Origin: Prochlorococcus sp. AG-412-C21
GTDB taxonomy: Bacteria > Cyanobacteriota > Cyanobacteriia > PCC-6307 > Cyanobiaceae
Reading direction: 5' to 3'
NCBI GenBank assembly: GCA_003214975.1
Contig: QCKZ01000001.1
Span: forward strand, 22,896 to 86,895
DNA: 64,000 nucleotides
Shown: positions 11,544 through 24,593 of the stretch, in pieces
Position numbering within the stretch: position 1 is the stretch's first letter
Layout: every line of letters starts with the position of its first letter
Notes under the pieces: generated by a model
What the model was told of the DNA's origin: nothing
The model's input: only the letters and a program-made list of their open reading frames with translations
The model's database searches: none
Program-made: the position numbers and the translations under genes

Positions 11544-11606
11544 TCAGAGGAACCACTCATCCTTTATATTTTCTTTATATTTAAGCAAAGTATTTTTTTT
11601 CTTCAG

Positions 11607-11795
11607 ATGTATGGTCTTTACGACAAAGAAGGAATATTGAGATTTGTTGATTCAGACAAAGATGCTTGCATAGCATATGCTGAACTCTTCGAATTAGGTT
11701 CTACAAATTATTGTCTAATGGATTTGGCAAATGATACAAAAAAAGTAAAGGGTAATACTAATCTTAATCAGAGTCTGGGAGTGTACAACAATTAA
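11607..11795 (+). CDS. Small conserved hypothetical protein
   Basis: 62-aa ORF, ATG start; tail overlaps the convergent 11764-12036 gene. Confidence 0.55.
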   Translation: MYGLYDKEGILRFVDSDKDACIAYAELFELGSTNYCLMDLANDTKKVKGNTNLNQSLGVYNN

Positions 11796-12036
11796 ACCCA
11801 TCTCTACAAATCTTTCCGTTATCCATTGCCCAATTCAAAAGTGCTACTCTGTTTTTAGAACCAGTTTTTGTAAACATATTACTTACATGATTATCAACGG
11901 TTCTTTTACTAATAGTTAGTTTTACCGCAATTTCTTGATTTGTAAGCCCATCAGCTACGAGATCAATGATTTCCATCTCCCTTGCTGAGAGACCCATCAT
12001 ATCAATGTTGTTTACTTCTTCATCAACCATTTGCAT
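11764..12036 (-). CDS. pedR: Stand-alone LuxR/GerE HTH regulator, PedR-like
   Basis: LSAREMEIIDLVADGLTNQEIAVKLTISKRTVDNHVSNMF; no receiver domain; C-terminal CRDGFNCC cluster. Confidence 0.65.
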   Translation of the reverse strand: MQMVDEEVNNIDMMGLSAREMEIIDLVADGLTNQEIAVKLTISKRTVDNHVSNMFTKTGSKNRVALLNWAMDNGKICRDGFNCCTLPDSD

Positions 12037-12113
12037 TTAAACAGTTCCTTTTTTATATTAATTAAGTTTAGCAATCTCAGTACACTTGTTAACCAAATAG
12101 GAAACAAAAGCAA

Positions 12114-13004
12114 TTGAAATCAAAACTTCAGCAGACTTTAGAAAAAAGATCTAAGGTAATAACAGCAGAGTTAATGCCGCCAAGAGGAGGAAGCCCCATA
12201 AGATCTCTTAAGATAGCACAACTTTTGAAAGATAAGGTACATGCTGTTAACATTACCGATGGAAGCAGAGCTGTAATGAGAATGTGCAGCTTGGCAATGT
12301 CCAAACTATTACTGGAAAATGGGATAGAACCAGTAATGCAAATTTCTTGCAGAGATCGTAATAAAATTGCTTTACAATCAGACATTCTGGGAGCAAATGC
12401 TTTAGGAATCAAAAACATCTTATGCATCACCGGTGATTCAGTAAAAGCTGGGGATCAACAAGATGCCAAGGCGGTACATGAGTTTGAGTCAGTTAGATTG
12501 CTTCAACAAATTCAGGCTTTCAATAAAGGAATTGATCCTACTCTAGGAGAACTTTCCGATAAAAAAACATTTATTTTTGCAGGTGCTGCAGCTGATCCAA
12601 ATTGCAGAAATAAAAGAAGTTTAGAAAATAGATTGAGAAAGAAAAAAGAGGCTGGAGCTGGATTTATACAAACTCAAATGGTTATGGAAAAAGAAAATTT
12701 GATAGAGTTTTGTGAAAAAATAAGCAAGCCTCTTGAAATTCCAGTAATTGCAGGTGTATTCCTATTAAAATCTTACAAAAACGCCCTCTTTATAAACAAA
12801 TACGTTCCAGGCGCAAACATCCCTGAAAATATCTTAAATCGTCTTAAAGATGCTAAAGACCCATTACAAGAAGGTATTCAAATTGCATCTGAACAAGCTC
12901 AAGATTTTATGAATATCGCAAATGGTATTCATATAATGGCAGTTAAGGCAGAACATTTAATCCCTGAGATTCTTAAAAAAGCTGATCTTAATCTGGCATA
13001 TTAA
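12114..13004 (+). CDS. metF: 5,10-methylenetetrahydrofolate reductase
   Basis: ELMPPRGG; AVNITDGSRAVMRM; GAGFIQTQMV. Confidence 0.85.
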   Translation: MKSKLQQTLEKRSKVITAELMPPRGGSPIRSLKIAQLLKDKVHAVNITDGSRAVMRMCSLAMSKLLLENGIEPVMQISCRDRNKIALQSDILGANALGIKNILCITGDSVKAGDQQDAKAVHEFESVRLLQQIQAFNKGIDPTLGELSDKKTFIFAGAAADPNCRNKRSLENRLRKKKEAGAGFIQTQMVMEKENLIEFCEKISKPLEIPVIAGVFLLKSYKNALFINKYVPGANIPENILNRLKDAKDPLQEGIQIASEQAQDFMNIANGIHIMAVKAEHLIPEILKKADLNLAY

Positions 13005-14166
13005 TCAAATCAGTACCTAACAATTCTGCCATTGCCTTTTGCTGAGGAGATGGCTCAGTCATATCAGATCTTCTTGAATCTGTAATCAACCAATCTAAAG
13101 ATGCATCTTGCAAATCGAAGTGATCTCCATTTTTGCCCACACAGTAACGGCCAAATACTAATTTATCGACTAGTCGAACACCCTTACCGATTTTGGAATA
13201 ATCAAAAATAATTGAATTATCAATTGTTGCACCTTCGCAAATACAACAACTTGGGCCTATCATTGCAGGTCCAATAATTGTTGCACCATCTTCTATTCTT
13301 GTCATTCCACCTATATATACTGGGCCCGTAATATCAACTTTCTCCCAATTAGCAGCAACATTTAATCCGGTAAAAACTCCAGGTTTAACTTCTTTGCCAG
13401 GTATCTCTACTTGTCTTACCTTACCTTGTAATACATTACGTATAGCACTCCAATAATCAGGCACTTTTCCAATATCTACCCATTCGAAATCCATTGGTAA
13501 TGCAAAAAATGGTAAGTCCATTTCAACAAGTTTAGGAAAGAGATCAGCACCAATATCAAATTTTTCATCTGATGGTATGTAATTAAAAATTTCAGGTTCA
13601 AAAAGATAAATACCCGTATTAATAGAGTCACCTAAAGCTTTATCTACAGATGGCTTTTCTTGAAACGCCTTTATTAGTCCATTTTCGTCTGAGACAACTA
13701 CACCATAACTTGATACTTGATCTCTTGTTACTTTTTTAGTTATTAAACTTGCAATTGCTCCCTTTTCCTTATGTTTCTTAACTGCTTCAGTCAAATCTAA
13801 GTCAACTAAAGCATCGCCACACAGTACAACAAAAGTTTCATCAAAGAATTTTTGAAAATCTTGAATTTTTTTTAATCCTCCTGCTGAACCTAAAGCATCT
13901 CCTATTAATTCTCCATCTTCAATTCTACCTTCAAAACTATATGCTATTTCCACACCAAATCTTTGACCATCCCTAAAGTAATTTTCAATTTCTTCAGCAA
14001 GGTGGGAGACATTCACCATTATTTCTTTAAAACCATGCTCTTTTAAAAGTTCTAAAAGAAACTCCATTACAGGTTTTTGTAAAATCGGTATCATTGGTTT
14101 TGGAATAATATGAGTTATGGGCTGAACACGTGTACCTTTTCCTGCTGCAAGTATCATTGCCTTCAT
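12988..14166 (-). CDS. Sugar-phosphate nucleotidyltransferase (mannose-1-P guanylyltransferase-like)
   Basis: MKAMILAAGKGTRVQPITHIIPKPMIPI plus left-handed beta-helix hexapeptide C-terminus. Confidence 0.85.
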   Translation of the reverse strand: MKAMILAAGKGTRVQPITHIIPKPMIPILQKPVMEFLLELLKEHGFKEIMVNVSHLAEEIENYFRDGQRFGVEIAYSFEGRIEDGELIGDALGSAGGLKKIQDFQKFFDETFVVLCGDALVDLDLTEAVKKHKEKGAIASLITKKVTRDQVSSYGVVVSDENGLIKAFQEKPSVDKALGDSINTGIYLFEPEIFNYIPSDEKFDIGADLFPKLVEMDLPFFALPMDFEWVDIGKVPDYWSAIRNVLQGKVRQVEIPGKEVKPGVFTGLNVAANWEKVDITGPVYIGGMTRIEDGATIIGPAMIGPSCCICEGATIDNSIIFDYSKIGKGVRLVDKLVFGRYCVGKNGDHFDLQDASLDWLITDSRRSDMTEPSPQQKAMAELLGTDLINMPD

Positions 14167-14213
14167 AAATTCAAACCTCTTTTTAAAGATTATACGTTAT
14201 TGCTATTAAGACA

Positions 14214-15035
14214 CTAAGCAGCAGAGGGAGAGTTATTTGTTACCTCAAGATTTTCTATAGGCAATTGGGCTAAGCCTCCATCAGGAATTATTCTTTTAAT
14301 TTGAATTGGGCCATATAAAGAATTAATTTGTTTGATTTCAATTTTGTTTTCAGATGATAAAAATAACAAAGCCCAAAAGACACCAAGACGATCTTTATCT
14401 AAATCTTTTTTTACAACTGTTTGCCATTTCTTAACTAAATATTCAAAATCTGTCCACTGTAATGCTTTTTCCCACCCATCAATAAATTTCCCTAATTCTT
14501 TAGTGGTTTCTGGTAATTTCTCGCGATGTGCTAAAGATTTAACTTGAGAAATTAAAGCCTTATCGGAATATTTTTTATTTCTTTTTCTCTTCATAAGCAG
14601 AAGATCTTGTGTTTCTATAACTTCAGCAATAGACTCTAATTGACTTACCAGTTCTGCCAATGTTGTTGTACGTTTAAGAATTGGTTGTGCTATTGATCTT
14701 CTCCTTAGATATTTTTCAGGGTATTTTGGAATATCAAATTCTTGATCAATCCAATCTTGATCATCCACCTCAAAATCATCTTCTAAATCTGAAGAGTTTT
14801 CTTTGAAAACATCAGATTCCAAAATTTGAGCCTTTAAATTAACAAGTACGGAAGCGGCAAAAAATGCCTCGCTTGTCTCTGATAAGTCCTTATGATAAGA
14901 AGCTTGTCTATTTGAGGTTTTTTCGAAAGTATATGAGTATTGGTCTAAAAAACTATCAATTACACTTATCACATCAATATCCCATGGATCAAGATCTCCT
15001 TTGCCAGCAGCATCTTGGAGAAACTTAATCAACAA
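14214..15035 (-). CDS. scpA: Segregation and condensation protein A (true start may lie a few codons upstream)
   Basis: DPWDIDVISVIDSFLDQ; ScpA-like C-terminal LGVFWALLFLSSENKIEIKQ. Confidence 0.75.
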   Translation of the reverse strand: MLIKFLQDAAGKGDLDPWDIDVISVIDSFLDQYSYTFEKTSNRQASYHKDLSETSEAFFAASVLVNLKAQILESDVFKENSSDLEDDFEVDDQDWIDQEFDIPKYPEKYLRRRSIAQPILKRTTTLAELVSQLESIAEVIETQDLLLMKRKRNKKYSDKALISQVKSLAHREKLPETTKELGKFIDGWEKALQWTDFEYLVKKWQTVVKKDLDKDRLGVFWALLFLSSENKIEIKQINSLYGPIQIKRIIPDGGLAQLPIENLEVTNNSPSAA

Positions 15036-15158
15036 TCTAGGTCCTAATTGTTGCTTATCAATAGAGTGGAGATAAGATATTTTAATTTAGCTAATATCTA
15101 CTAATAAGATATCTTCTTATTCATTTAATGCCAAACAATATTATATTAATTAAAAAAA

Positions 15159-16799
15159 TTATATTGTTGGAGCCTGTAAGATCTCATTTTTTTTAGCTCC
15201 TGCGAAAATATTTGTTTTCACAGCTCCTTTAACTGCCGACAAATCTCTATCGACTAAATTATTAATAGATGCGAGATAAGTTTCAGTAACTAATCTTGGG
15301 TATAAACCTATTCCAATTATCGGTAGAAGTAAACAAGCAATAATATAAACTTCTCTAGGCTCTGCATCGATTAGTTTTCGTTCTTCAGATAATTTAGGAT
15401 TTTCTTTACCAAAGAAAATTTCTCGTAACATAGAGAGTAGATAAATAGGAGTAAGTATTACACCGATAGCAGCTAAAGAAGCCATTACTACCCTAAACGG
15501 GAGTGTATAAACTTCATCAGTAACAAATCCTGTAAAAACCATTAATTCGGAAACAAATCCACTCATACCAGGCAAAGCAAGTGAAGCTAGGGAGCAAGCA
15601 GTCCATAGGGCAAACATGATTCTCATTTTTTGTCCTACACCACTCATTTCATCAAGTTTAAGAGTCTTTGTTCTGTCATAGGTAGCTCCAACGAGAAAAA
15701 ATAAACTTGCCCCAATCAATCCATGACTAACCATTTGTAGCATTGCTCCGCTTGTTCCAAGGCTACTAAAACTCCCAATTCCGATAAGAACGAAACCCAT
15801 ATGACTTATTGAACTATATGCAATTTTTCTTTTAAGATTTCTTTGCGCAAAGGAAGTTAATGCAGCATAAATTATATTTACTACTCCTAAAACTATTAAT
15901 AATGGGGCAAATTGAGCATGAGCAACAGGTAATAATTGTGCATTAAATCGTAAAAGAGCATATCCTCCCATCTTCAATAAAATTCCAGCTAGAAGCATAT
16001 GAACAGGAGCTGTAGCCTCTCCATGCGCATCTGGAAGCCAAGTATGAAGAGGTACTATGGGAAGTTTCACTCCAAATGCAATTAATAGCCCCACATAACA
16101 GAGTATTTGAAATTTTTGAGTAAAATCTTGAGCTGCTAAGTGAGAAAACTCAAAGTTAGGAATTTCTGTACCGTAGAAACCCATTGCCAATGCTGCTATA
16201 AGAATGAATATAGAACTACCAGCTGTATAGATAATGAATTTTGTTGCTGCATATTGTCTATTTTTGCCACCCCATATAGCCAATAGTAGATATACAGGAA
16301 TTAACTCAAGTTCCCAAGTTAGAAAGAATAAAAGCATATCTTGGACTGCAAATACAGCAATTTGTCCACCATCCATAACTAGTATTAAAAAGAAAAATAA
16401 CTTTGGTTTGAACTTGACTGGCCATGCAGCTAAAACTGCTAAAGCAGTTATAAAACTAGTTAATAGTATTAAAGGCATCGAAATACCGTCAGCACCAACA
16501 GACCAAGTAAGACCTAAATTAGGGAGCCAATTAATATTTTCTTTAAGTTGAACATTTTCAATATTAATATCAAAGCCATTTATATATGAACCTACAGTTA
16601 TTAAGAAAGTTATTAATGCAATAGACAACGCAAACCATCTAACCTCTTTGCCATCTCCTTTATCTGGGAAAAAAGGTATCACAAACGCACTACCAATTGG
16701 GAACAAAATTGCAGCAGATAGCCAAGGAAAAGTAGACAATCCAGCTCCCAAATTTCCTAATATTTGTGTAGTAGAATGTGTTAAAAAATAGGTACTCAA
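15159..16799 (-). CDS. ndhD: NDH-1 subunit 4 (NdhD)
   Basis: [60 protein letters not shown]. Confidence 0.95.
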   Translation of the reverse strand: MSTYFLTHSTTQILGNLGAGLSTFPWLSAAILFPIGSAFVIPFFPDKGDGKEVRWFALSIALITFLITVGSYINGFDINIENVQLKENINWLPNLGLTWSVGADGISMPLILLTSFITALAVLAAWPVKFKPKLFFFLILVMDGGQIAVFAVQDMLLFFLTWELELIPVYLLLAIWGGKNRQYAATKFIIYTAGSSIFILIAALAMGFYGTEIPNFEFSHLAAQDFTQKFQILCYVGLLIAFGVKLPIVPLHTWLPDAHGEATAPVHMLLAGILLKMGGYALLRFNAQLLPVAHAQFAPLLIVLGVVNIIYAALTSFAQRNLKRKIAYSSISHMGFVLIGIGSFSSLGTSGAMLQMVSHGLIGASLFFLVGATYDRTKTLKLDEMSGVGQKMRIMFALWTACSLASLALPGMSGFVSELMVFTGFVTDEVYTLPFRVVMASLAAIGVILTPIYLLSMLREIFFGKENPKLSEERKLIDAEPREVYIIACLLLPIIGIGLYPRLVTETYLASINNLVDRDLSAVKGAVKTNIFAGAKKNEILQAPTI

Positions 16800-16902
16800 T
16801 TTAATAAGAAATTTATCTTAAGTAAAGTCTAGAAATTATCTGTATTTTTTCACCCCAATGGACAGTGAAGACACACAATTGTAATTAAGTAACTTGAGGA
16901 GA

Positions 16903-18906
16903 TTAAAAGCCAAATATGGCAATTAATAAAATTACACCTCCAAAAACAATAAGTGCATAAAATTGAGCTCTACCTGTCTCAAAATATTTTAAACCTTCTC
17001 CACTGCCTAAAGTTAGAAGTCCAGTAAGATTGACTACACCATCAACAACTTTAGAATCAACTTCTAAAACTTCTTTAGCTAGTTTTCTAGTACCTTTAAC
17101 AAAAAGTTTTTCATTAATATCATCTAAATACCATTTATTTGATAAAAATTGATTAATAATAGGAAACTTCTCAGCAAATAAAATTGACAAATTAATTTTT
17201 TTCACAAAATATGCTTGATAAGCAATAATTATTCCAGTTGATGCAATAACAACTGATGCTATCGCTAAAGGCAAAAATTCTTTTAATTCGAAGGCTTTTG
17301 CAGCAATCTCTGCTTCCTCAGGATCAAGTAAATTTGCAAATTTACTATCCCATGGAAGTCCCATAAAGCCGATAATTACAGAGGGTACAGCTAAAAAGAC
17401 TAATGGGAATGTCATTGACCAAGGAGACTCATGAATATAGCCATGTTCTTCATGCTCTTCATCATTTTCTTCATCAAGATTTACTTTGGAAGCCATTAAA
17501 AGCTCTTTTTGTAATTCTTTATTCTCACCTCTAAAATCTCCTTCAAATGTCAAAAAATAGAGCCTAAACATATAAAAAGCAGTCATACCAGCTGTTAAAA
17601 GTCCTACAAACCAAAAAACTGGAAATGATATAAATGCATTTCCGAGTATCTCGTCTTTACTCCAAAAACCTGCCAATGGAGGTATACCACTAATTGCTAC
17701 ACAACCTATTAAGAATGTTATAGATGTATATGGCATTTTTTTTCTTAACCCCCCCATTAATCTCATGTCTTGAGCTAATACAGGCTGATGACCTACTACT
17801 TCTTCCATAGCATGTATTACAGAACCAGACCCCAAAAATAGCATTGCTTTAAAGCAAGCATGAGTGACTAAATGGAAAATCCCTGCTATTGGAGCTCCAC
17901 AACCCATCGCGAGCATCATATAACCCAGCTGAGAAACTGTGCTATATGCTAATCCTTTTTTTAAATCCATTTGGGTCAAAGCTATAGAAGCACCTAAAAA
18001 ACAAGTAATAGTGCCAACTAAAGCAATAATGAATTGAATAGAGGGGAATATTGAATACAAAGGTTGCAGCCTCGCTACTAGAAATATTCCAGCGGCAACC
18101 ATTGTAGCTGCATGGATAAGCGCAGAAATCGGTGTAGGTCCCTCCATCGCATCAGGCAACCATACATGAAGAGGAAACTGCGCAGATTTTGCCATTGGCC
18201 CTAAAAAAACTAAAAAACAAAGTAGTAAAGCTGCCCAAATGGGTAATGAATTATCAGAGACTGATTGTGAAATTACAGTAGCTATCTCATTAAAATCAAA
18301 ACTATTCGTGGCCCAAAATAGTCCAAGAATACCGAGTAATAATCCAAAGTCTCCTACTCTATTAACAACAAATGCTTTTTGTGCAGCATGGGCAGCACCA
18401 TCTCTGTCATACCAAAACCCAACCAACAAATAAGAACACATTCCAACCAATTCCCAAAAAACGTAAATTTCCAACAAATTTGGACTAATTATTAATCCCA
18501 TCATTGAACTACTAAATAACGCTAAATAAGTAAAAAATCTGACATAACCCTTATCATGCGCCATATAACCATGAGAGTAAATCATGACGAGCAAAGTTAT
18601 CGTAGTTACTAAAGCAAGCATTACACTGCCCAGAGGATCAAGGACAAATCCCATTGGAATTGTAAAATCCCCAGCATTAGCCCATACAAATAATTTTTCT
18701 ACTGATTGATAACCATTAATTTGTTCAATTAAAGCTTTATAACTGATTAATGCAGAAATGCCAACGAAAGAAATCAGACTTACAGAAACAATTCCTCTAG
18801 AATTATTAATTTTCTTGTTAATACTTATTAGTCCTAACCCAGAAAGCACTGCTCCAATAAGTGGTACAACGGGAATTAACCAGGCAATTTCTGAAGCTTG
18901 AGGCAT
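16903..18906 (-). CDS. ndhF: NDH-1 subunit 5 (NdhF)
   Basis: FWELVGMCSYLLVGFWYDRDGAAHAAQKAFVVNRVGDFG; HVWLPDAMEGPTPISALIHAATMVAAG. Confidence 0.97.
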   Translation of the reverse strand: MPQASEIAWLIPVVPLIGAVLSGLGLISINKKINNSRGIVSVSLISFVGISALISYKALIEQINGYQSVEKLFVWANAGDFTIPMGFVLDPLGSVMLALVTTITLLVMIYSHGYMAHDKGYVRFFTYLALFSSSMMGLIISPNLLEIYVFWELVGMCSYLLVGFWYDRDGAAHAAQKAFVVNRVGDFGLLLGILGLFWATNSFDFNEIATVISQSVSDNSLPIWAALLLCFLVFLGPMAKSAQFPLHVWLPDAMEGPTPISALIHAATMVAAGIFLVARLQPLYSIFPSIQFIIALVGTITCFLGASIALTQMDLKKGLAYSTVSQLGYMMLAMGCGAPIAGIFHLVTHACFKAMLFLGSGSVIHAMEEVVGHQPVLAQDMRLMGGLRKKMPYTSITFLIGCVAISGIPPLAGFWSKDEILGNAFISFPVFWFVGLLTAGMTAFYMFRLYFLTFEGDFRGENKELQKELLMASKVNLDEENDEEHEEHGYIHESPWSMTFPLVFLAVPSVIIGFMGLPWDSKFANLLDPEEAEIAAKAFELKEFLPLAIASVVIASTGIIIAYQAYFVKKINLSILFAEKFPIINQFLSNKWYLDDINEKLFVKGTRKLAKEVLEVDSKVVDGVVNLTGLLTLGSGEGLKYFETGRAQFYALIVFGGVILLIAIFGF

Positions 18907-18941
18907 CTTTGTAAAAAACTTATATTCTAGATTTTAAACTG

Positions 18942-19670
18942 TCAATTGAAAAATTCCGACAAAAATGATGAATTAAATGTTTTAACAGCAAAATTTATAT
19001 ATTGGTGAGCCCACCAAAGTACTCCTATTGCAATCAATATTCCAAGTTGAGATAACCTAAAAAATTCTTTAATTTTAAATTCTTGCCTTCCTTCAAATAT
19101 TGCCATAAAAGGGATTATGGAAGTATTTTTTTTAAAATTTTCAAATTCTTCTCCAAATCTATAAGCTAATCTCTTATCCCCATGCCAGACAGCAAAAAGA
19201 TGATGCAAAATTAACCCAACCGAGGTTATTAATGTAAATGATGTACCAATCCATAAAGTATGAGCAAAACACCAAATTATTTGACCAAATGCTTGTGGAT
19301 GTCTTGTGATTCTCATAATCCCAGTTCCGTAAATTCGAACTTTAGGTTTTAAAACTGACGGAATTTCCAGCAAATTATAAGTAGCGGGATATAAAAATAA
19401 AAAACTTATTGCAGTTAAAAACCAAACAATTATAAAAACGAAATTATTACCTTGGAAATTCCATAATCTAATTCCGTCATATCTATGAGCCAAAAAATAA
19501 CTAATCAAGATAATTGCGGATGGCAAACTTAAAAAAACAAAACATAGACGCCATAATCTTGGTCCTATTATAGATTCTGCCTTGATTCTTAAAGCAGCTC
19601 CACCACTATGAATTACTGCAAAAATCAAAATCAAGAATAAGATTACTAGAGAAGTTTGATGAGTCTCCAT
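18942..19670 (-). CDS. NnrU-family membrane protein, probable 15-cis-zeta-carotene isomerase (Z-ISO)
   Basis: HSGGAALRIKAESIIGPRLWRLCFVFLSLPSAIILISYFLAHRYDGIRLWNFQG resembles plant/cyanobacterial Z-ISO; near pds/crtB. Confidence 0.75.
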   Translation of the reverse strand: METHQTSLVILFLILIFAVIHSGGAALRIKAESIIGPRLWRLCFVFLSLPSAIILISYFLAHRYDGIRLWNFQGNNFVFIIVWFLTAISFLFLYPATYNLLEIPSVLKPKVRIYGTGIMRITRHPQAFGQIIWCFAHTLWIGTSFTLITSVGLILHHLFAVWHGDKRLAYRFGEEFENFKKNTSIIPFMAIFEGRQEFKIKEFFRLSQLGILIAIGVLWWAHQYINFAVKTFNSSFLSEFFN

Positions 19671-19753
19671 AAATTTAATTTATTCAAATAATTTTTGTTC
19701 TTAACAAGAATGCATTTAACCATTAGAATTATAAGTAATTGTAGGCATAATAG

Positions 19754-20698
19754 ATGCCCGAATTACCATTTACTCTCGACCAATTAAGAATATTAAAAGC
19801 TATAGCAGCTCAAGGAAGTTTTAAAAAAGCTGCTGACCTCTTGTATGTAACCCAACCTGCTGTGAGTTTACAAATTCAAAATCTAGAAAAACAACTTGAA
19901 ATCACAATTTTCGACAGAGGGGGTAGAAAAGCTCTTTTAACTGAAGCAGGAAGATTACTGCTTGAATATTGTGAACGCATTTTGAATCAATGCGACGAAG
20001 CTTGTAAAGCTATAGAAGACCTGAATAGTTTAAAAGGTGGAACCCTTATCATTGGAGCCAGTCAGACAACGGGAACTTATTTAATGCCAAGAATGATCGG
20101 AGTATTTAGACAAAAATATCCTGAAGTATCTGTTCAACTTCAAGTGCATAGCACTAGAAGAACTGGCTGGAGTGTTGCCAATGGACAAATTGACTTAGCT
20201 ATTATTGGAGGACAATTACCCGGCGATTTAGAAAATTTACTACAAGTGATTCCATATGCAACAGATGAATTAGCACTAGTTTTACCAATTAATCACCCAC
20301 TTTCTCACAAAAAAGAACTTTTAAAAGAAGATTTATACAAATTAAATTTTGTAACATTAGACTCTCAATCCACAACAAGAAAAGTTGTTGACAAACTTCT
20401 TCAAGATTCTGGACTTGAAATTCAAAGATTAAAAATTGAGATGGAACTTAACTCTCTTGAAGCAATCAAGAATGCAGTTCAGTCAGGACTAGGAGCTTCA
20501 TTTTTACCCGTTGTTTCAATTGAAAGAGAATTAGCCGCTGGAACAATCCACAAAGCATTACTTGCTGACTTAGAGGTTAAAAGAGAACTAAAATTAATTA
20601 CTAATCCATCAAGATATACTTCAAGAGCTTCAGAAGTATTTAAGAAAAATATTCTGCCTCAATTTGCTAGTTTAGAAAGCCCATTGAGGCACATATAA
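19754..20698 (+). CDS. rbcR: LysR-type regulator RbcR/CbbR-like
   Basis: [41 protein letters not shown]; substrate-binding domain. Confidence 0.85.
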   Translation: MPELPFTLDQLRILKAIAAQGSFKKAADLLYVTQPAVSLQIQNLEKQLEITIFDRGGRKALLTEAGRLLLEYCERILNQCDEACKAIEDLNSLKGGTLIIGASQTTGTYLMPRMIGVFRQKYPEVSVQLQVHSTRRTGWSVANGQIDLAIIGGQLPGDLENLLQVIPYATDELALVLPINHPLSHKKELLKEDLYKLNFVTLDSQSTTRKVVDKLLQDSGLEIQRLKIEMELNSLEAIKNAVQSGLGASFLPVVSIERELAAGTIHKALLADLEVKRELKLITNPSRYTSRASEVFKKNILPQFASLESPLRHI

Positions 20699-20704
20699 AT
20701 TTGA

Positions 20705-21331
20705 TCAGAACTGAATTGCTTCTTTATTAATTCCTACTCCTCCATCTTCGGCTTGTCCATCTCCCTTGATTATAAATTTATTTTCATTTACATCAGTCTG
20801 ATAAACGCACTTAACTATAGGTTTATCTCTTATGGAACCAATATAAGCAAAAGTATTCATTCTTTGCTTACATTCTCTTACATCTTCATTGCTAATCGCT
20901 CCTTGTTTTTGTAGAACCGTCCAATTCTCCCTCCTAATTACACAACCCGGCTGGAGAGCTGGTTGTGTTACAAAACTCGTGGATGGATTCAGGGTCGTAT
21001 ACATTTCAACATCAATTACAAAGGCGCTTGCACCCCATTGTCTGCAAAATTCAGGATCTGGGACAGCCATATCTAATTGTTGTTGACTAGCTATATTTCC
21101 CTGTCCGCCATCAGTTGTACTAGTAATCGCGCTCCCTATCCCAACTCCTAAAATTAATACTCCCGCAAGAACAGCAATAGTTCCTGTACTGAAATTAATC
21201 TTTTGTTCAGAAGGAGAACCAGCCAGTCTACTATTTCTTTGTCCATAAGAATCTATATCTCTTGGATTTGAAGAGTAATAACTTCTATTTGAGCCTCTCC
21301 TTGGCCTTCTATTCGAGGGTGGTCTATTCAC
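20705..21331 (-). CDS. Conserved cyanobacterial protein (DUF3172-like)
   Basis: Arg/Ser-rich N-terminus, one TM, conserved [22 protein letters not shown] segment. Confidence 0.7.
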   Translation of the reverse strand: MNRPPSNRRPRRGSNRSYYSSNPRDIDSYGQRNSRLAGSPSEQKINFSTGTIAVLAGVLILGVGIGSAITSTTDGGQGNIASQQQLDMAVPDPEFCRQWGASAFVIDVEMYTTLNPSTSFVTQPALQPGCVIRRENWTVLQKQGAISNEDVRECKQRMNTFAYIGSIRDKPIVKCVYQTDVNENKFIIKGDGQAEDGGVGINKEAIQF

Positions 21332-21675
21332 AGCACTTCATTTGTCTTTGGTAAACCCATTGAATAGTTCATCACTCTACAATCAGGGTTATAAGTCAAT
21401 TCCCCATTTTGAAGCAAAAATTTGATTAAACCTTCAATTTCTGATCCTATTTTTCGAAGTTCATAATCATCTAGATTCTTTCCTGCTCTCGCTTTTATTA
21501 ATTCATTAAATTTTTCATTTATCTTGTTCAAAGAATCGTCGTTCCAAATAAACTCGTTATCTGGATCTAAATCAAGAGTCATTTTGTTGGGATGAAACTT
21601 TAATTTTTTATCAACTATCTCAGCAGTAAAAATTCTTACATGTCGAGTAGTTGATTTTAAAAGCATCTTTTCCAT
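21328..21675 (-). CDS. ndhM: NDH-1 subunit NdhM
   Basis: [17 protein letters not shown]...[13 protein letters not shown] NdhM signature. Confidence 0.9.
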   Translation of the reverse strand: MEKMLLKSTTRHVRIFTAEIVDKKLKFHPNKMTLDLDPDNEFIWNDDSLNKINEKFNELIKARAGKNLDDYELRKIGSEIEGLIKFLLQNGELTYNPDCRVMNYSMGLPKTNEVL

Positions 21676-21723
21676 AATTTTGCGAAATAATCAACGAAAA
21701 AAACTAATTTGTTCTAACTTTAA

Positions 21724-23163
<1,440 letters not shown>

Positions 23164-23202
23164 GAACATTTAAAGTAAATTTTAAAATTCAGCCAAAATT
23201 TT

Positions 23203-24111
23203 TTGAAATATTCAATTTCTCAACTAGATCATGCATATGAGATATGCCGTAAAGAAACTCAACAATGGGCTAAAACCTTTTACTTGGGAACTCTTCTACT
23301 ACCATTAGAGAAAAGAAAAGCTATTTGGGCTATTTATGTATGGTGTAGAAGAACAGATGAAATAATGGATAGCACAGAAGCTGCAACTAAATCTCAAGAG
23401 GAACTTTCAGATAATTTAGATGTATGGGAAGAAAATACTAAGAATGTATTTAAAGGAAATATTAAATCGGAATTAGATGCGGTTCTATTAGATACAATCG
23501 AAAAATATCCACAAAGCATTCAACCTTATCTGGATATGATAGATGGTCAGAGAATGGATCTTAATAAATTTAGATACAAAGATTTTGAAGAGTTAAAACT
23601 CTATTGTTACAGGGTTGCCGGGACTGTTGGTTTAATGACTCAGAATGTTATGGGAATTGATAGCGCTTATACATCAGCTCCTTGGAGTGCCAAGCCTGAC
23701 CCCTCTGAAGCAGCTGTAGCTTTAGGAATAGCTAATCAATTAACGAATATATTGAGAGATGTGGGAGAAGACAGGCAAAGAGGTAGAATTTATCTCCCAC
23801 AAGCAGATATTAAAAAATTTAATTATTCTGAAGAACAACTTTTAAAAGGCGAAATAAACAGTCAGTGGAAAGCTCTGATGAACTTTCAATTAACGAGAGC
23901 TCGCGATTGGTTCAAAAAGTCTGAAGATGGGATTAAATGGTTATCTTCCGATGCAAGATGGCCAGTTTGGACATCTTTACGTCTCTACCGAGGAATTTTA
24001 GATTCTATTGAAAGGTTAGATTATGATGTTTTCAATAACAGGGCTTTTGTAAAAAATTCAGTAAAAGCTTTTGAAATTCCTTTATCTTTTTTAATTTCTC
24101 GAATAAAATAA
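23203..24111 (+). CDS. crtB: Phytoene synthase
   Basis: YVWCRRTDEIMDS; ANQLTNILRDVGEDRQRGRIYLP; TTG start. Confidence 0.95.
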   Translation: MKYSISQLDHAYEICRKETQQWAKTFYLGTLLLPLEKRKAIWAIYVWCRRTDEIMDSTEAATKSQEELSDNLDVWEENTKNVFKGNIKSELDAVLLDTIEKYPQSIQPYLDMIDGQRMDLNKFRYKDFEELKLYCYRVAGTVGLMTQNVMGIDSAYTSAPWSAKPDPSEAAVALGIANQLTNILRDVGEDRQRGRIYLPQADIKKFNYSEEQLLKGEINSQWKALMNFQLTRARDWFKKSEDGIKWLSSDARWPVWTSLRLYRGILDSIERLDYDVFNNRAFVKNSVKAFEIPLSFLISRIK

Positions 24112-24531
24112 CTAAGCAGGTGTTTTCTGATTAGCCAACAAATCTTTTAATTTAGATAGTTCTCCAGCCCATCTTGGATCAGGTGCTTCAAGATTAGGAG
24201 CATCACTATGTACAATTTTCTTAAAATCTTTCCTCTTCTTATTTTTATTTAAGTTTCCGCTATTTCTTTTATTTGAGGCAGAATCTTTCTTTTCTGATAG
24301 CTCTACTCTTAATTTAGAACCATTAAATTCAAAACCATTTAATTTCTGAATGAGAAGATTAGAATTCTCTTCATTATTTGTTGTCGCGAAACCAAACCCC
24401 CTACATTCCTTAGTTTCCTTATCTAGAACTGCTTTAAATCTAATTGAATCAGAAACTGATTTTAAAATCGTATCAAATTCTTTTGGATTAAATCCTTGTG
24501 GTAAATTGCCAATGTAAATGCGAATACTCAT
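24112..24531 (-). CDS. RRM RNA-binding protein
   Basis: IYIGNLPQGFN (RNP2) and KECRGFGFATT (RNP1). Confidence 0.9.
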   Translation of the reverse strand: MSIRIYIGNLPQGFNPKEFDTILKSVSDSIRFKAVLDKETKECRGFGFATTNNEENSNLLIQKLNGFEFNGSKLRVELSEKKDSASNKRNSGNLNKNKKRKDFKKIVHSDAPNLEAPDPRWAGELSKLKDLLANQKTPA

Positions 24532-24593
24532 AAATTTTTAAAGATGATTTTGAAGTCTGAACTTCTAAACAAAACTAAGCTATGTGTATTTAA

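Noticed and set aside
12128-12430. 100-aa antisense ORF inside metF
   Set aside because: Shadow ORF opposite a strong coding sequence.
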